DNA of 64,000 bases from Candidatus Nitromaritima sp. SCGC AAA288-L16 (GCA_000372225.1 AQTY01000004.1:18964-82963); one strand, 5' to 3'; positions 1-8,861 are shown, counted from the stretch's first letter. Program-made: numbers and translations. Notes: generated by a model not told the origin, from the sequence alone.

Positions 1-825
1 TACCTGGAGAAAAGAATCTTTATCTAACTTTCCTGCCCAATTTGAAATGATATTGTCATCGATGGAGTTCAGCACCACGGAACAGTCGTGAGAAGTGATA
101 ATTTTAAATAATTCTTGCATCATAGTTTCTTCTACCGTTTTCATTGTCTTGATCCGAATGTTAACAGGAACCGGGTGAGCCGCCTTACTGTTGAGTTCAA
201 GGAAGGTCACTATATTTTTACGCACAACATCAAAACTCATTTTCTTCACATCTTCAAAAGTCTTCTTATCAAGTTCATCAAGGCTAATGTCTACCCCCAC
301 TCCATTGTCTATCATTACTGGGATAACATCGTCATTTAGAAAAAACCCGTTTGTAAGAACCTCTATCTTATGAATCTCAGGGTAACGGTGGAGGTATTCA
401 ATGCGCTCCTTAATATGTTTGTCCATCAATGGCTCACCGAATGTTCCAAATGTAAGAACTCCACCTCGCGGCCCGTAATCATCTATAATTTTGCGATACA
501 CATCCATATCCATGGAACCAACATTTGTAAGGCCGGGATTCGGGCACCAAACGCATTTTGCGTTGCAACGATTGGTGGTGTCTATCAATATTGCGCCAGG
601 CCACTCTTCCAATGTTTTTGCCATAGGCCGGATCGAGCCATCAAAAAACGACGAATCGTAGACTTTACGTCGAAAGTAATCCATGGCAAGAAAATAGGGC
701 ATCTTCTTGATCCATTTTTTCACTATATTGCAATAAGGGTTTTTATTTTTCTGCTTATTTGAGGCAATCGAAGGAAACGACTCTGTTTTAAAATTTTCTT
801 TTTCTAGTATAGGGGTTTCATTCAT
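1..825 (-). CDS. Radical SAM protein, C-terminus cut off by the window edge
   Basis: An open frame runs from ATG at 825 to base 1 (275 codons) with no stop, so the 3' end lies outside the window. An AGGAAA Shine-Dalgarno sits 5-10 bases upstream of the ATG. About residue 75 there is DTTNRCNAKCVWCPNP, the CX3CX2C cluster motif of radical SAM enzymes, followed by FGTFGEPLMD (the GGEP-like SAM-binding strand) and a TIM-barrel-like pattern (VLTNGFFL, DISLDEL). Such enzymes cleave S-adenosylmethionine with a [4Fe-4S] cluster. The layout resembles SPASM-type maturases or envelope-modification enzymes, but the C-terminal cysteines that would decide this are missing. It lies 75 bp downstream of a GT4 glycosyltransferase on the same strand, which suggests a surface-polysaccharide context. 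The substrate is unknown. Confidence 0.88.
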   Translation of the reverse strand, partial: MNETPILEKENFKTESFPSIASNKQKNKNPYCNIVKKWIKKMPYFLAMDYFRRKVYDSSFFDGSIRPMAKTLEEWPGAILIDTTNRCNAKCVWCPNPGLTNVGSMDMDVYRKIIDDYGPRGGVLTFGTFGEPLMDKHIKERIEYLHRYPEIHKIEVLTNGFFLNDDVIPVMIDNGVGVDISLDELDKKTFEDVKKMSFDVVRKNIVTFLELNSKAAHPVPVNIRIKTMKTVEETMMQELFKIITSHDCSVVLNSIDDNIISNWAGKLDKDSFLQV

Positions 826-900
826 GGGGATTTCCTAGGTTTCTAATCTTAACGGATATTGAATTGGATTCCTAAAGAAGCAAAGATCTATCTTTCTCTT

Positions 901-2040
901 TCACATACCACTGTGCAACTCATACAAATCAATCATTTTGTTTGCAGCCTTATCCCAGGAAAATTTCTGTTGAACCACCATTTTTGCTTTCTCTGCCATT
1001 GATTCAGCATCTTTAACGTTTTCTAAAATAAAAATAATTGCCCTTGCAAGTGCATCTGCATCGTTAACGGGTACCAACGTTCCCGTCACCCCTTGCTCTA
1101 TATTTTCTGGTACAGCCCCGCCACTTGCAGCAATAACTGGTAACCCGGCCGCCATCGCTTCCACCACAGATAATCCAAAACTTTCGACTCGGGAGGGGAA
1201 TATCCCTAGACTACTTCGTGCTGTTAGATTTTGAATTTTAGTACTGCACAACCAACCCATAAATTCCACTCGATCTGTTAAAGAAAGCTCAGCAACCAAT
1301 GATTTATACTCCCTTAATCGATTGCCTTCACCTACTATTGTCAGGCTTACATCTTTAACCACTTTTGAAACCGTTTTTAAAGCATAAAAAAGCTCCCGAA
1401 GGCCTTTTTCTTCTTCTATTCGACCCCAAAATAAAAGCACCGAGCCGGAAGATGGTTTTCTCTCCACTTCAAACCAAGAGCTCTCTACTCCTGGAGAAAT
1501 CACCTTTATCTTATTGGCACAAGTATTATTTATTCCTTTTATAATGAGATCGTGAGAAAAGTGGCTGAACGCCACAACCTGATCCGCTTCAATAATCGCC
1601 TGCCGTAAAAAATAGGTATTGAGACTTTTTAAAAGTCGAATCGGTCTCATCATTCCTTTTAGCATTCCTGTAATTGGTATATTGGGAGTATGCGAGGTGA
1701 AAACGTAAGTAGATTTATTTCTTTTTGCTATTTTGCCAGTCCAATATGCTTCCTCTGCATTCCCATGGATAACATCAAATTTTTCTTTTTCTGCGAGCGG
1801 GCCTAACACATTTGAGAATGAAAAAATATTTAAGTTAATCGTTGCAAAATCATAATGATGTACCCAGTGAATCTCGTATGGAACTTTTATATTAAACTGC
1901 TCGTGAGGCTTCTTAGAATACAGGACATGAACTTGGTGGCCCTTTAAAAAAAGTGAGCATGCTAGATGATGCACGGCAAGTTGTCCGCCACCCTTAAATG
2001 CCGACCAAGGCGAGGAGTTAATTGTAAGACAGATCTTCAA
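901..2040 (-). CDS. Glycosyltransferase family 4 (GT-B fold)
   Basis: A 379-residue protein with the two-domain GT-B layout. The N-terminal half begins MKICLTINSSPWSAFKGGGQ, with the glycine-rich acceptor-side loop. The C-terminal half carries LLFWGRIEEEKGL, then VEFMGWL and a GIFPSRVESFGLSVVEAMA segment holding the E-x7-E motif of GT4 retaining transferases that bind the nucleotide-sugar donor. This family builds lipopolysaccharide, exopolysaccharide or glycolipids on the cytoplasmic face of the membrane. The donor sugar cannot be told from sequence. A truncated radical SAM gene follows after 75 bp on the same strand and the two could be cotranscribed. Confidence 0.9.
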   Translation of the reverse strand: MKICLTINSSPWSAFKGGGQLAVHHLACSLFLKGHQVHVLYSKKPHEQFNIKVPYEIHWVHHYDFATINLNIFSFSNVLGPLAEKEKFDVIHGNAEEAYWTGKIAKRNKSTYVFTSHTPNIPITGMLKGMMRPIRLLKSLNTYFLRQAIIEADQVVAFSHFSHDLIIKGINNTCANKIKVISPGVESSWFEVERKPSSGSVLLFWGRIEEEKGLRELFYALKTVSKVVKDVSLTIVGEGNRLREYKSLVAELSLTDRVEFMGWLCSTKIQNLTARSSLGIFPSRVESFGLSVVEAMAAGLPVIAASGGAVPENIEQGVTGTLVPVNDADALARAIIFILENVKDAESMAEKAKMVVQQKFSWDKAANKMIDLYELHSGM

Positions 2041-2129
2041 TGTGACCCCTAAAATTTCATGGCTGACTTTATGCCTTCGAGAGGAATAAAAATGGAAAGG
2101 CGAGGACTAATGTCTATTTATAGTAACAC

Positions 2130-2328
2130 TTATGATTTATCTTTTAGTTTCTTAATTTTTAAGTATCTTTTAATTTCACAATACAAGAACCAAATAACCC
2201 TTATAAGAATGCCACAATCCAAGAACGCCTACTATTACTCTACCGCCCATACCAGGACCTATGCATGCAAATGCAGGACTACTTGTTAGTAACAATAAAA
2301 ATATTATAGAAAAGCTTCTTTTTTTCAT
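2130..2328 (-). pseudogene. Small secreted or membrane protein, probably frameshifted
   Basis: Reading from ATG at 2328, preceded by AAAGGA, gives a clear signal peptide (MKKRSFSIIFLLLL, then TSSPAFA) followed by CIGPGMGGRVIVGVLGL. The frame then runs into WHSYKGYLVLVL and a stop at 2176 (50 residues). In the next frame, across the same point, the helix continues naturally: GILIRVIWFLYCEIKRYLKI and KKLKDKS, ending at 2130. The total length, 199 nt, is 3n+1. I infer a one-base insertion (or 2-base deletion) near 2210 in a gene for a roughly 65-residue protein with one membrane helix and a basic tail. It could also be a genuine 50-residue protein or a sequencing error. The family is not firmly recognised. 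Confidence 0.5.
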
Positions 2329-2345
2329 CGGTCCTTTAAACAAAA

Positions 2346-2377
2346 AAACGAGATGACTCTGTAGAGTTATCTCGTTT
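2346..2377 (-). terminator. Rho-independent terminator after tRNA-Leu
   Basis: A 15-bp near-perfect inverted repeat (AAACGAGATGACTCT with its complement, one wobble pair, very short loop). On the minus strand it is followed by seven T residues at 2342-2348. It lies between tRNA-Leu and the small gene at 2328, so it most likely ends the tRNA transcript. Confidence 0.8.
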
Positions 2378-2463
2378 CATTTTTAGAATGATTCGTAGAC
2401 GTTAAAATCACTTTTCCTCTGAACTCTCTAAAAAATAAAAATCCTAGAACTTGTTGAAAATAT

Positions 2464-2550
2464 TGGTGCCGAAGAGAAGACTCGAACTTCCACGAGGTTG
2501 CCCTCACATGAACCTGAATCATGCGCGTCTACCAATTCCGCCACTTCGGC
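2464..2550 (-). tRNA. tRNA-Leu (anticodon CAG)
   Basis: The minus strand reads GCCGAAGTGGCGGAATTGG at the 5' end and CTTCGGC-A-CCA at the 3' end, so the 7-bp acceptor stem pairs perfectly. The anticodon arm is CATGA-TTCAGGT-TCATG with anticodon CAG. There is a long variable arm (GTGAGGGCAACCTCGT) typical of class II tRNA-Leu, and the T-arm contains GTTCGAGTC. The CCA end is encoded. Length 87 nt including CCA. Confidence 0.97.
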
Positions 2551-2754
2551 CTTATAAATCAGTATTAAGAATCTTCCTTTATATAATGAATCAAGTCCGC
2601 CAGTGTACCACCGGAAATACTCAAGGCGTTCTTACAATACCACGTATGCATGATGTGTTGGTAAAGAGCTAAGATCCTAGTTAGTCTTTGTAAGACTAGA
2701 GGTAATTGATGTATGTGAGTCTAATTTAAATTTTAATCTTACTCATTTGAACTA

Positions 2755-3789
2755 TCAAAAAGTATCGCTTTCCCTTTTGACGCTAGTTAAGTCCTTTAAC
2801 GACATATGCTCATGAAATATAAAGTAAAGACCTCCTACAAGGATTACCCCAGAAAACAAGGTCCATCCAACCATTCCTAGACTGACAGATTTTATTTCAG
2901 ATTCACCCATAATCTCATGCAAAGCAATTACAATTCCCGCATTATATGACCCTAAAAATCCAGGAGTAGGAAGAATAGAAATTAGGATCGCTACTATAAC
3001 GCCAAGAATAAGAAGTGAAGGAATGGTCTTATGTTGCAAATCAAATGCAAAATAAAGCGGGTATACCGAAAAAATATTCGCGGTCCAAACAAGAACCGAA
3101 TAAACACTGATTTTTGCTAAGGTTCTAAATTTTTTGACAACCTCACAGCCAATGGTAAATTCATCAAGAAGGTACTTAATTTTATCCGCCCATTTTTCAT
3201 TCATGAAACCTAAAAACCAGCCGACTATTTTCATTACCTTTTTTTTGTGGTTCAATAGTAAATATATAAAGACCATAAGCGCAATGACCGCCAATACACA
3301 AATTTGACCAAACTTGATTGCCATTTCTTGTACCGAAAACCCTGAAAATTCGATATTCGGGGAAAATACATCAGCTTCAAACCAAAAAATCCAGATAAAA
3401 ATAAGCAAAAGAATTATCATATCGAACAGTCGCTCCACAACGATGGAGGCGAATGCAGCCGTAAAGGTAATGTCATATTTTTTGGAAAGAAGATAAGGGC
3501 GCAGTATTTCGGCAGCGCGTGCCGGTAAAAAATTTCCCATAAATCCAACCATCATCGGCGAATACAATCCGCCAACATTTACTTTCAAGGAAGACTCTAA
3601 AAGCGCTTGCCAACGGTAAGCTCGAAAAACATAACTCAAAAAAGTTATTACAATGGCAGGAAGGATATAAATGTAGTCCATCTCCTTGAATGAAGAGATC
3701 ACTTCACTGAAAGACACATTGCGCAATGTGTAATAGAGCGCAATCAAGGCTATGACTAGTCCAAAGATAAGTTGTCGATATTGTTTCAA
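2755..3789 (-). CDS. Lysylphosphatidylglycerol synthase TM-domain / UPF0104-type flippase-like membrane protein
   Basis: 344 residues, almost entirely hydrophobic with about eight predicted membrane helices. The pattern matches the LPG_synthase_TM (UPF0104, AglD/MprF N-terminal) family: an opening helix pair, the conserved arginine-rich loop FRAYRWQALL near residue 57, GFMGNFLPARAAEILRPYLL near residue 88 and a late PTPGFLGSYNAG motif. Members are flippase-like or lipid-modifying integral membrane proteins. There is no C-terminal synthase domain, so it is not a complete MprF. Its start overlaps the end of ribF by 4 bp (ATGA type), so the two are translationally coupled, although no functional link is obvious. 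Confidence 0.85.
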   Translation of the reverse strand: MKQYRQLIFGLVIALIALYYTLRNVSFSEVISSFKEMDYIYILPAIVITFLSYVFRAYRWQALLESSLKVNVGGLYSPMMVGFMGNFLPARAAEILRPYLLSKKYDITFTAAFASIVVERLFDMIILLLIFIWIFWFEADVFSPNIEFSGFSVQEMAIKFGQICVLAVIALMVFIYLLLNHKKKVMKIVGWFLGFMNEKWADKIKYLLDEFTIGCEVVKKFRTLAKISVYSVLVWTANIFSVYPLYFAFDLQHKTIPSLLILGVIVAILISILPTPGFLGSYNAGIVIALHEIMGESEIKSVSLGMVGWTLFSGVILVGGLYFIFHEHMSLKDLTSVKRESDTF

Positions 3790-4715
3790 GGCAGGTTCGC
3801 TAGAATTATTTTTGCGGCGTGAATATCTTTTTTAATCTGTTCGACCAATTGGTCTGCTGATTCAAACTTCACTTCTCTTCGTATGCGACGAATAAAAATA
3901 ACCTCTATTTCTTGGCCGTATATTTTTCCCTCAAAATCAAAAATATGCGCTTCGACACTCAAGGTATCACGTTTAAAGGTAGGATTAAATCCAACATTTA
4001 CCACACCATTATATTTTGCATCTTGATGTTTAATAGAAACCGCATACACCCCGACCCCTGGTATTTGCACTCGACTGGTATCTAAGTTAGCTGTTGGAAA
4101 TCCAATTTTCTGACCGGTCTTATAACCTTCTATAACGGGACCAGGAATGGAGTAATGACGACCTAAAAACTCACCTGCTGCTTCCACCTTTCCATCTTCT
4201 ACAAGTTCCCGGACGTAAGAACTACTGACAAGGTGCCCATTGAACTTGACTGGGTCAATAATGTGCGTACGAAACCTATATTCTTCGCCCATTTGCTTTA
4301 GATAACGAACCGTTCCCTCTCTCCCTCTTCCAAAAGCATAATCAAACCCAACCACTACCTCCTTGACCCCAATGCGCTTAACCAAAATATCATGTGCAAA
4401 TTCTCTCGGGTGCTGATCAGAAAATTGGCGTGTAAAGTCGGCACAGACAACCAGATCAATACCGCATTCCTCAATCAACTCCATCTTCTTTCGAAAAGTT
4501 GTTAGTAATGGTGGCATCTTATCCGGAGCAAGAATCTTAAGCGGGTGTGGCTCAAAAGTGAACGCAATAGCAGTTCCTCCGTTTTCCTTGGCCAACTGTG
4601 CTGTTTTTCTGAAAAGAATTTGATGGCCCACATGCACACCATCAAAATTACCTATGGCAACAACCGGATAAGGAATTAGATCCAAAATATTTTTCGTACC
4701 ACGAATTATTTTCAT
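3786..4715 (-). CDS. ribF: Bifunctional riboflavin kinase / FAD synthetase
   Basis: 309 residues, the normal length for prokaryotic RibF. The N-terminal FMN adenylyltransferase domain shows AIGNFDGVHVGHQ (the HIGH-like nucleotide-binding motif) and FDYAFGRGREGTV. The C-terminal riboflavin kinase domain shows YSIPGPVIEG and IGFPTANLD, the PTAN metal/ATP motif. The enzyme phosphorylates riboflavin to FMN and adenylates it to FAD in the cytoplasm. The gene is divergent from tatB and coupled to the downstream membrane-protein gene. Confidence 0.96.
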   Translation of the reverse strand: MKIIRGTKNILDLIPYPVVAIGNFDGVHVGHQILFRKTAQLAKENGGTAIAFTFEPHPLKILAPDKMPPLLTTFRKKMELIEECGIDLVVCADFTRQFSDQHPREFAHDILVKRIGVKEVVVGFDYAFGRGREGTVRYLKQMGEEYRFRTHIIDPVKFNGHLVSSSYVRELVEDGKVEAAGEFLGRHYSIPGPVIEGYKTGQKIGFPTANLDTSRVQIPGVGVYAVSIKHQDAKYNGVVNVGFNPTFKRDTLSVEAHIFDFEGKIYGQEIEVIFIRRIRREVKFESADQLVEQIKKDIHAAKIILANLP

Positions 4716-4834
4716 TCTCAGTTTTACTCTTAAAATCTTTTTAAAATGAAACTTTTGACTCTCAGTCTAGTACTTGTAGAAATTCAAAGAATAGTTTGCT
4801 ACACTTTTGTTTCCCACAGACAATGGAGTTCCCA

Positions 4835-5134
4835 ATGTTTGATATCGGATTTTTTGAGTTGCTAATTATTATGGGTATTGCGGTGGTCGTTATTGGACCG
4901 CAAAACCTTCCACGCCTAGCTAAATCCATTGGAAAAGGCTGGGGTGAATTTCAGAGCACCTTCAATGACCTTAAAAAAGATGTTATGGACGAAGCTGAGG
5001 GATTAAGACAATCAACCGATATCGATAAATTAGAGCAAGATATTGGAGCTGCCACCAAAGTTGATGTCGACGTTAATCTAAGTATGAATGATATCAACTA
5101 CGACCCTAAATCATCGGATCAAGAAAAATCATAA
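4835..5134 (+). CDS. tatB: Twin-arginine translocase subunit TatB
   Basis: The start is placed at ATG 4835 because GGAG lies 6 bases upstream and MFDIGFFELLIIMGIAVVV is the canonical TatB opening, with the polar Glu at position 8. An in-frame upstream start would add a 13-residue tail unlike the family. One N-terminal helix, then the hinge GPQNLPRLAKSIGKGWGEF and an acidic amphipathic and disordered C-terminus; 99 residues. TatB/TatA proteins form the membrane complex that exports folded proteins with RR signal peptides. The Glu8 and DIG opening favour TatB over TatA, but in organisms with a single TatA/B type the assignment can blur. No tatC is in the window. Confidence 0.9.
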   Translation: MFDIGFFELLIIMGIAVVVIGPQNLPRLAKSIGKGWGEFQSTFNDLKKDVMDEAEGLRQSTDIDKLEQDIGAATKVDVDVNLSMNDINYDPKSSDQEKS

Positions 5135-5173
5135 ACTTTTATTTAAGACGGCCTATTAAGGTCTGCATGCTTA

Positions 5174-5557
5174 GTGATAAGCTCTGTCTCATTCCATCCC
5201 TTCATATCAAGTCTTCCAATAGCATTATTATTTTCTGGGCTATTACTTTTATTACTAGCCCACAGAAGGAGAGAAAGTAATTATACAGGTGTTGCCTCTT
5301 TCAACCTAAGTATGGGATTTATCGCCGCTCTGATGGCCGATTTTTCTGGAATGATCTCTGTGGATATACATTCTTGGAGTACGGTAACAATCTTATCCCA
5401 TCAGGGCTATTCTTTTCTTGTGACCGTGTTGTTTGGATTCGCTGTTGGCTGGTCCTACACCCAACCTTTTTCAAAAACAGCTTTATTTATTTATATTATA
5501 TGCACCTTAAGTATGTTGGCATGTGTATATTCTGGATACCAGTTAGTATTTTCATAA
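5174..5557 (+). CDS. DUF2231-like four-helix membrane protein
   Basis: 127 residues, about four membrane helices. The start FHPFISSLPIALLFSG echoes the HPLLVHFPIGLL opening of DUF2231 proteins, and ILSHQGYSFLVTVLFG resembles the second conserved histidine helix. The start is uncertain: GTG at 5174 has only a weak AAGG far upstream. It faces a clear DUF2231 gene (5577-6002) tail to tail, which supports the assignment and suggests an old divergent duplication. DUF2231 proteins are uncharacterised membrane proteins with conserved histidines, sometimes suspected of binding heme. Confidence 0.7.
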   Translation: MISSVSFHPFISSLPIALLFSGLLLLLLAHRRRESNYTGVASFNLSMGFIAALMADFSGMISVDIHSWSTVTILSHQGYSFLVTVLFGFAVGWSYTQPFSKTALFIYIICTLSMLACVYSGYQLVFS

Positions 5558-5576
5558 AAGCTTACTAATATCTTAT

Positions 5577-6002
5577 TTAGTTTCCTGTCCCAGCAGGAAG
5601 ATGAAATCTGTGTACTAATTCTCCACCATAGAAACCTGCATTCAAAACAGTGAATAATCCTACTATCAATAAAAAGTGGTGAAGCACATTACACCATGTT
5701 TTATATCTAAACCTGGACAGCAAAAGCACGCAAAAAAATATAATTATAGTCGAAAAAGTGAAAAGGAGGTGTTTCGCGACAAACGGTTTAAATTCATCCT
5801 TTAATTCAAGACTCATCAAGCCAAGGAATCCGATCACTGCAGCTGGAATCGAGCACCAAAAGCCAAACTTTATGTTAAATGAACCCGCTTCAGCTACAAT
5901 TTTTTCTCCTCTAAAATTTCCATACAGTTCAAATAAAGTCCCAGTCACCAAAAGACCAATTGGAAAATGAACTAGCAGGGGGTGTAGTTTGGCAAAAAAC
6001 AT
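5577..6002 (-). CDS. DUF2231 family membrane protein
   Basis: 141 residues with four predicted helices. The N-terminus FFAKLHPLLVHFPIGLLVTG is the hallmark DUF2231 motif with two histidines, and KHLLFTFSTIIIF and LHHFLLIVGLFTV carry further histidines that could be paired heme or metal ligands. Function unknown. It ends 19 bp from the convergent DUF2231-like gene and starts 10 bp after the TrmH gene on the same strand, so it is probably transcribed with that gene. No clear Shine-Dalgarno is visible. Confidence 0.85.
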   Translation of the reverse strand: MFFAKLHPLLVHFPIGLLVTGTLFELYGNFRGEKIVAEAGSFNIKFGFWCSIPAAVIGFLGLMSLELKDEFKPFVAKHLLFTFSTIIIFFCVLLLSRFRYKTWCNVLHHFLLIVGLFTVLNAGFYGGELVHRFHLPAGTGN

Positions 6003-6012
6003 TTATTATGTT

Positions 6013-6795
6013 TTATTTTTTTGAGCCGCGGCAACGGGTCAATTCCGAAAGAATTACTCCCGTGGCGACAGCAACGTTAAGTGATTGAATTTTTTCTGTA
6101 CCAGGTATTCGTACTACTTGATCACATCGTTTTTGCACACTTGAGGAAAGTCCGTCCTGTTCATTCCCAAATACAACTACGCAGGGAAAACGTATTTCAA
6201 TGTCATAAAGTAATTGTTTGGCATTTAGGTCTGTTCCTATAACATAAATATTTCTCAACATAAAATCTCGCAAAGCAGAAGCGAGGTCCGTACATTGATA
6301 TATGGGAGTTATTTCCATCGCACCTTCTGCGGTCCTTGCTGCAGATGAAGTCAGTCTTGCCTGACCTTCTTGATTCGAAATTACCATTCCTTCTACACCA
6401 AAAAATGCACAGGTCCTTAAAATTGCGCCTAAATTATGTGTGTTCCCTACACAATCTAGCGCTACAGCAATGCCCTTCTTTCCCAACCCAGTCTTGATAA
6501 AAGAATATATAGAAGATGGAATAATGGGACGGACCACCATAACAACACCTTCATGATGGGTAGCAGATGCCACTTTATTCAAAGACTCTAAGTCTAACTC
6601 TCTGTATGGTAGTTTTTTAACGGCACACCATTTTTTCACAGATCCTAACGCAGAAGAACGTTGTTTAGAAAAAAATAAACGGCAAAGATCATCTGGGCGA
6701 TTCTTAAAAAACTGCATACAGGTATTCCAACCATATAGCGTGAACTCTGTATCTTTTAGACGCTTAGACTCTAACGGTGCAGATTGGTTTATCAT
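6013..6795 (-). CDS. SpoU/TrmH family RNA 2'-O-ribose methyltransferase
   Basis: 260 residues. An N-terminal substrate-binding region (TLYGWNTCMQFFKNRP) precedes the SPOUT knot: VALDCVGNTHNLGAILRTCA (motif 1), VVFGNEQDGLS (motif 2) and IPGTEKIQSLNVAVATGV (motif 3). These enzymes methylate ribose 2'-OH in 23S rRNA (RlmB-like) or tRNA using S-adenosylmethionine. The target nucleotide cannot be read from sequence; RlmB-like is the closest general layout. It sits downstream of two other RNA modification genes on the same strand. Confidence 0.9.
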   Translation of the reverse strand: MINQSAPLESKRLKDTEFTLYGWNTCMQFFKNRPDDLCRLFFSKQRSSALGSVKKWCAVKKLPYRELDLESLNKVASATHHEGVVMVVRPIIPSSIYSFIKTGLGKKGIAVALDCVGNTHNLGAILRTCAFFGVEGMVISNQEGQARLTSSAARTAEGAMEITPIYQCTDLASALRDFMLRNIYVIGTDLNAKQLLYDIEIRFPCVVVFGNEQDGLSSSVQKRCDQVVRIPGTEKIQSLNVAVATGVILSELTRCRGSKK

Positions 6796-6831
6796 TTTAT
6801 TAGAAAATTAATTAACGCCAATAACACTGGG

Positions 6832-7896
6832 TCATCCATGACCACTCGCCATAAAACTTTCGGAGGATTTAAATTTAGGTTTTGGTAAGTGGGCAACTCT
6901 CTCAAAAAAAATTCGAGCACTCTGGATCAGCTCATCAATTGTAAGCAAATGATACATAGAACTTCGAAATGAAGCAGCCCCTGGATAACCATAAACAAGC
7001 CATGAAGCAAACTTACGTAGATAGATAAGTGTATTGCGTAAATCATATTCAGCTCTCAATAACTCAAGATAGCGATCTAGAACTTCACAAGACGATTCAA
7101 AATCATTTGTATCCAAACCTATACATTCTTTAAATATCCATGGGTTTCTCAACGCTCCACGACCTATCATTACCGCATCAACTCCCGAATCACTTAAAAG
7201 TTTTTGTGCTTGATCCACCGTCCGTATATCACCGTTACCCACAATGGGAATTTGTGCCCTTTGTTTGACTTCGGCTATCAAACCCCAATCAGCCTTACCT
7301 TCATAACCTTGCGCACGTGTTCTCCCGTGTATTGCAACCCATTCACACCCAGAGTTCTTTGCTGCCCTCACGCATTCATGAATAGTTAATTCATCGTGGC
7401 TCCACCCTGTCCGCATTTTAACAGTAAGAGGAAGCTCTATTCCGCGTTTTATTTTTGTTAAAAACGTTTCTAGGTAAGCGGGATCACGCATCAGTGCTGC
7501 GCCGCTACCTTTCTTTACCACCTTCTTAACTGGGCACCCTAGATTGATATCAACGAATGAAGCTCCAACCTCCTTAACATGATGAGCTGCATTTATTATG
7601 TCTTCTTCAGATTCACCAAAGAGCTGAATCCCGACCAAAGATTTAGACTTTGGATGAACCGCTATCATTTGATGAGTTTTTCCCGAATTATAAAGGAGAC
7701 CTTTAGCAGAAACTAATTCGGAAACCAAAACCCCTGCTCCCATTTCATCCATTAACTGACGGAAACAAATATCAGTAATTCCAGCCATGGGTGCCAACCA
7801 AAAAGGGTTGCGTGCGCCATCAATCAATTTACCACGTAAGGATTTAGCGGCAAGAACATCTTGATTATTTCTTATATATGAGTTTGGACGGTTCAT
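6832..7896 (-). CDS. dus: tRNA-dihydrouridine synthase
   Basis: 354 residues. An FMN TIM barrel is recognised by FWLAPMAGITDICFRQL, DINLGCPVKKVVKKGSGAAL (active-site Cys region), VKMRTGW, VAIHGRTRAQGY and VGNGDIRT. It reduces uridines in the tRNA D-loop with NADPH and FMN. The GCPVKKV motif is closest to the DusB branch, but the paralogue is not certain. GGAGAG lies 7 bases before the ATG, and the start overlaps the stop of the RluA-type gene by 4 bp (AATGA), indicating coupling within an RNA-modification operon. Confidence 0.93.
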   Translation of the reverse strand: MNRPNSYIRNNQDVLAAKSLRGKLIDGARNPFWLAPMAGITDICFRQLMDEMGAGVLVSELVSAKGLLYNSGKTHQMIAVHPKSKSLVGIQLFGESEEDIINAAHHVKEVGASFVDINLGCPVKKVVKKGSGAALMRDPAYLETFLTKIKRGIELPLTVKMRTGWSHDELTIHECVRAAKNSGCEWVAIHGRTRAQGYEGKADWGLIAEVKQRAQIPIVGNGDIRTVDQAQKLLSDSGVDAVMIGRGALRNPWIFKECIGLDTNDFESSCEVLDRYLELLRAEYDLRNTLIYLRKFASWLVYGYPGAASFRSSMYHLLTIDELIQSARIFFERVAHLPKPKFKSSESFMASGHG

Positions 7897-8798
7897 TTGT
7901 TCTCTCCAACCTTATTAATATAAGGTTGGAAGTGAGGAGGATAAATTGCTGTTAATTGAAACTTTGTATCAAAACATTGAAACTGCATACGACGATGATG
8001 CAGATTAAACTCTTGGTCAGAAACTTTCCCATTACCATAAACAGAATCATTATAAATAGGAAGCCCCTCACTGGCCAAATGAACTCTTATCTGGTTTGTA
8101 CGGCCCGAACGTGGGATCACTCTCAGTAAAGAAATATTATTAATTGATGTTAGCCATTCAACATCTGTGCGCGCCAGTTGCGAACCAGGGACATCTTTCC
8201 CCACAACCCGTTTCGACGCTGTGATTTTCCCGATTGGTTTATCTATCGTGAATTGCTTTGATCCTGGAACACCTTCTACCAGCGCATAATATTCTTTCTC
8301 AACTCGATTCTGTTTAAATTCTTGCATGAGAAAAGCTGCTACTTTTTGTGTCCGAGCAAACACGATTACTCCCGTTGTCGTAGCATCCAGTCTCTGAATC
8401 GGGCGAGACATTTCATTGGGATACACATCCTTTAAAATCTCGGTCATTGAATTCTTAAAATATCGGCCACAGGGGTGCACCGGAATAGGAGCACTTTTAT
8501 TAAATGCACGGATATTTTTGTCCTCGTAGATAATATTTAATGTTCTATCTGCCGCCGGCTCTTTTCGGAAACCCCCGTTTGTAATGGTAAGGTCGCTTGC
8601 ACGTAATTTCTGACCAATTAATGCTACCTTGCCATTGACAATAATTTTACCCGCACGAATCTGACGTGACCATTCTTCCTCATCTTGATAAGAAAATCGC
8701 GTTGCAAAATATTTTTCAATGGGAAAACTATCGTATTGAAGCGGAACATGAGACCGGTAAATCTGCTCAGTTGGAGGAAGCGTATGTAATCGATTCAT
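7893..8798 (-). CDS. RluA-family pseudouridine synthase with S4 domain
   Basis: 301 residues. The N-terminal S4-like RNA-binding segment (QIRAGKIIVNGKVALIGQKL) is followed by the RluA catalytic domain: IIYEDKNIRAFNKSAPIPVH, then RPIQRLDATTTGVIVFA, where the Asp (about residue 137) is the catalytic aspartate, and VIPRSGRTNQIRVHLA. It isomerises uridine to pseudouridine in rRNA or tRNA. The exact target (RluC/RluD/TruC-like) cannot be decided. The HRLD motif reads QRLD here, a minor substitution. Coupled to dus by a 4-bp overlap. Confidence 0.92.
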   Translation of the reverse strand: MNRLHTLPPTEQIYRSHVPLQYDSFPIEKYFATRFSYQDEEEWSRQIRAGKIIVNGKVALIGQKLRASDLTITNGGFRKEPAADRTLNIIYEDKNIRAFNKSAPIPVHPCGRYFKNSMTEILKDVYPNEMSRPIQRLDATTTGVIVFARTQKVAAFLMQEFKQNRVEKEYYALVEGVPGSKQFTIDKPIGKITASKRVVGKDVPGSQLARTDVEWLTSINNISLLRVIPRSGRTNQIRVHLASEGLPIYNDSVYGNGKVSDQEFNLHHRRMQFQCFDTKFQLTAIYPPHFQPYINKVGENK

Positions 8799-8861
8799 GA
8801 CAAAATCAAAGCTGACTAACGGTGAAAATTTATTTAGAGGAGATGAGGATGTCTTGCGTCA

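Noticed and set aside
115..762. Plus-strand ORFs in the first 800 bp
   Set aside because: They lie opposite the unbroken minus-strand radical SAM frame with its CX3CX2C motif, so they are shadows.
2451..2672. Plus-strand ORF across the tRNA-Leu region
   Set aside because: It runs through the complementary strand of a complete tRNA gene.
2682..2698. Short perfect hairpin TAGTCTT-TGT-AAGACTA downstream of the flippase-like gene
   Set aside because: Only 7 bp, AT-rich and without a T-tract, so not listed as a terminator.
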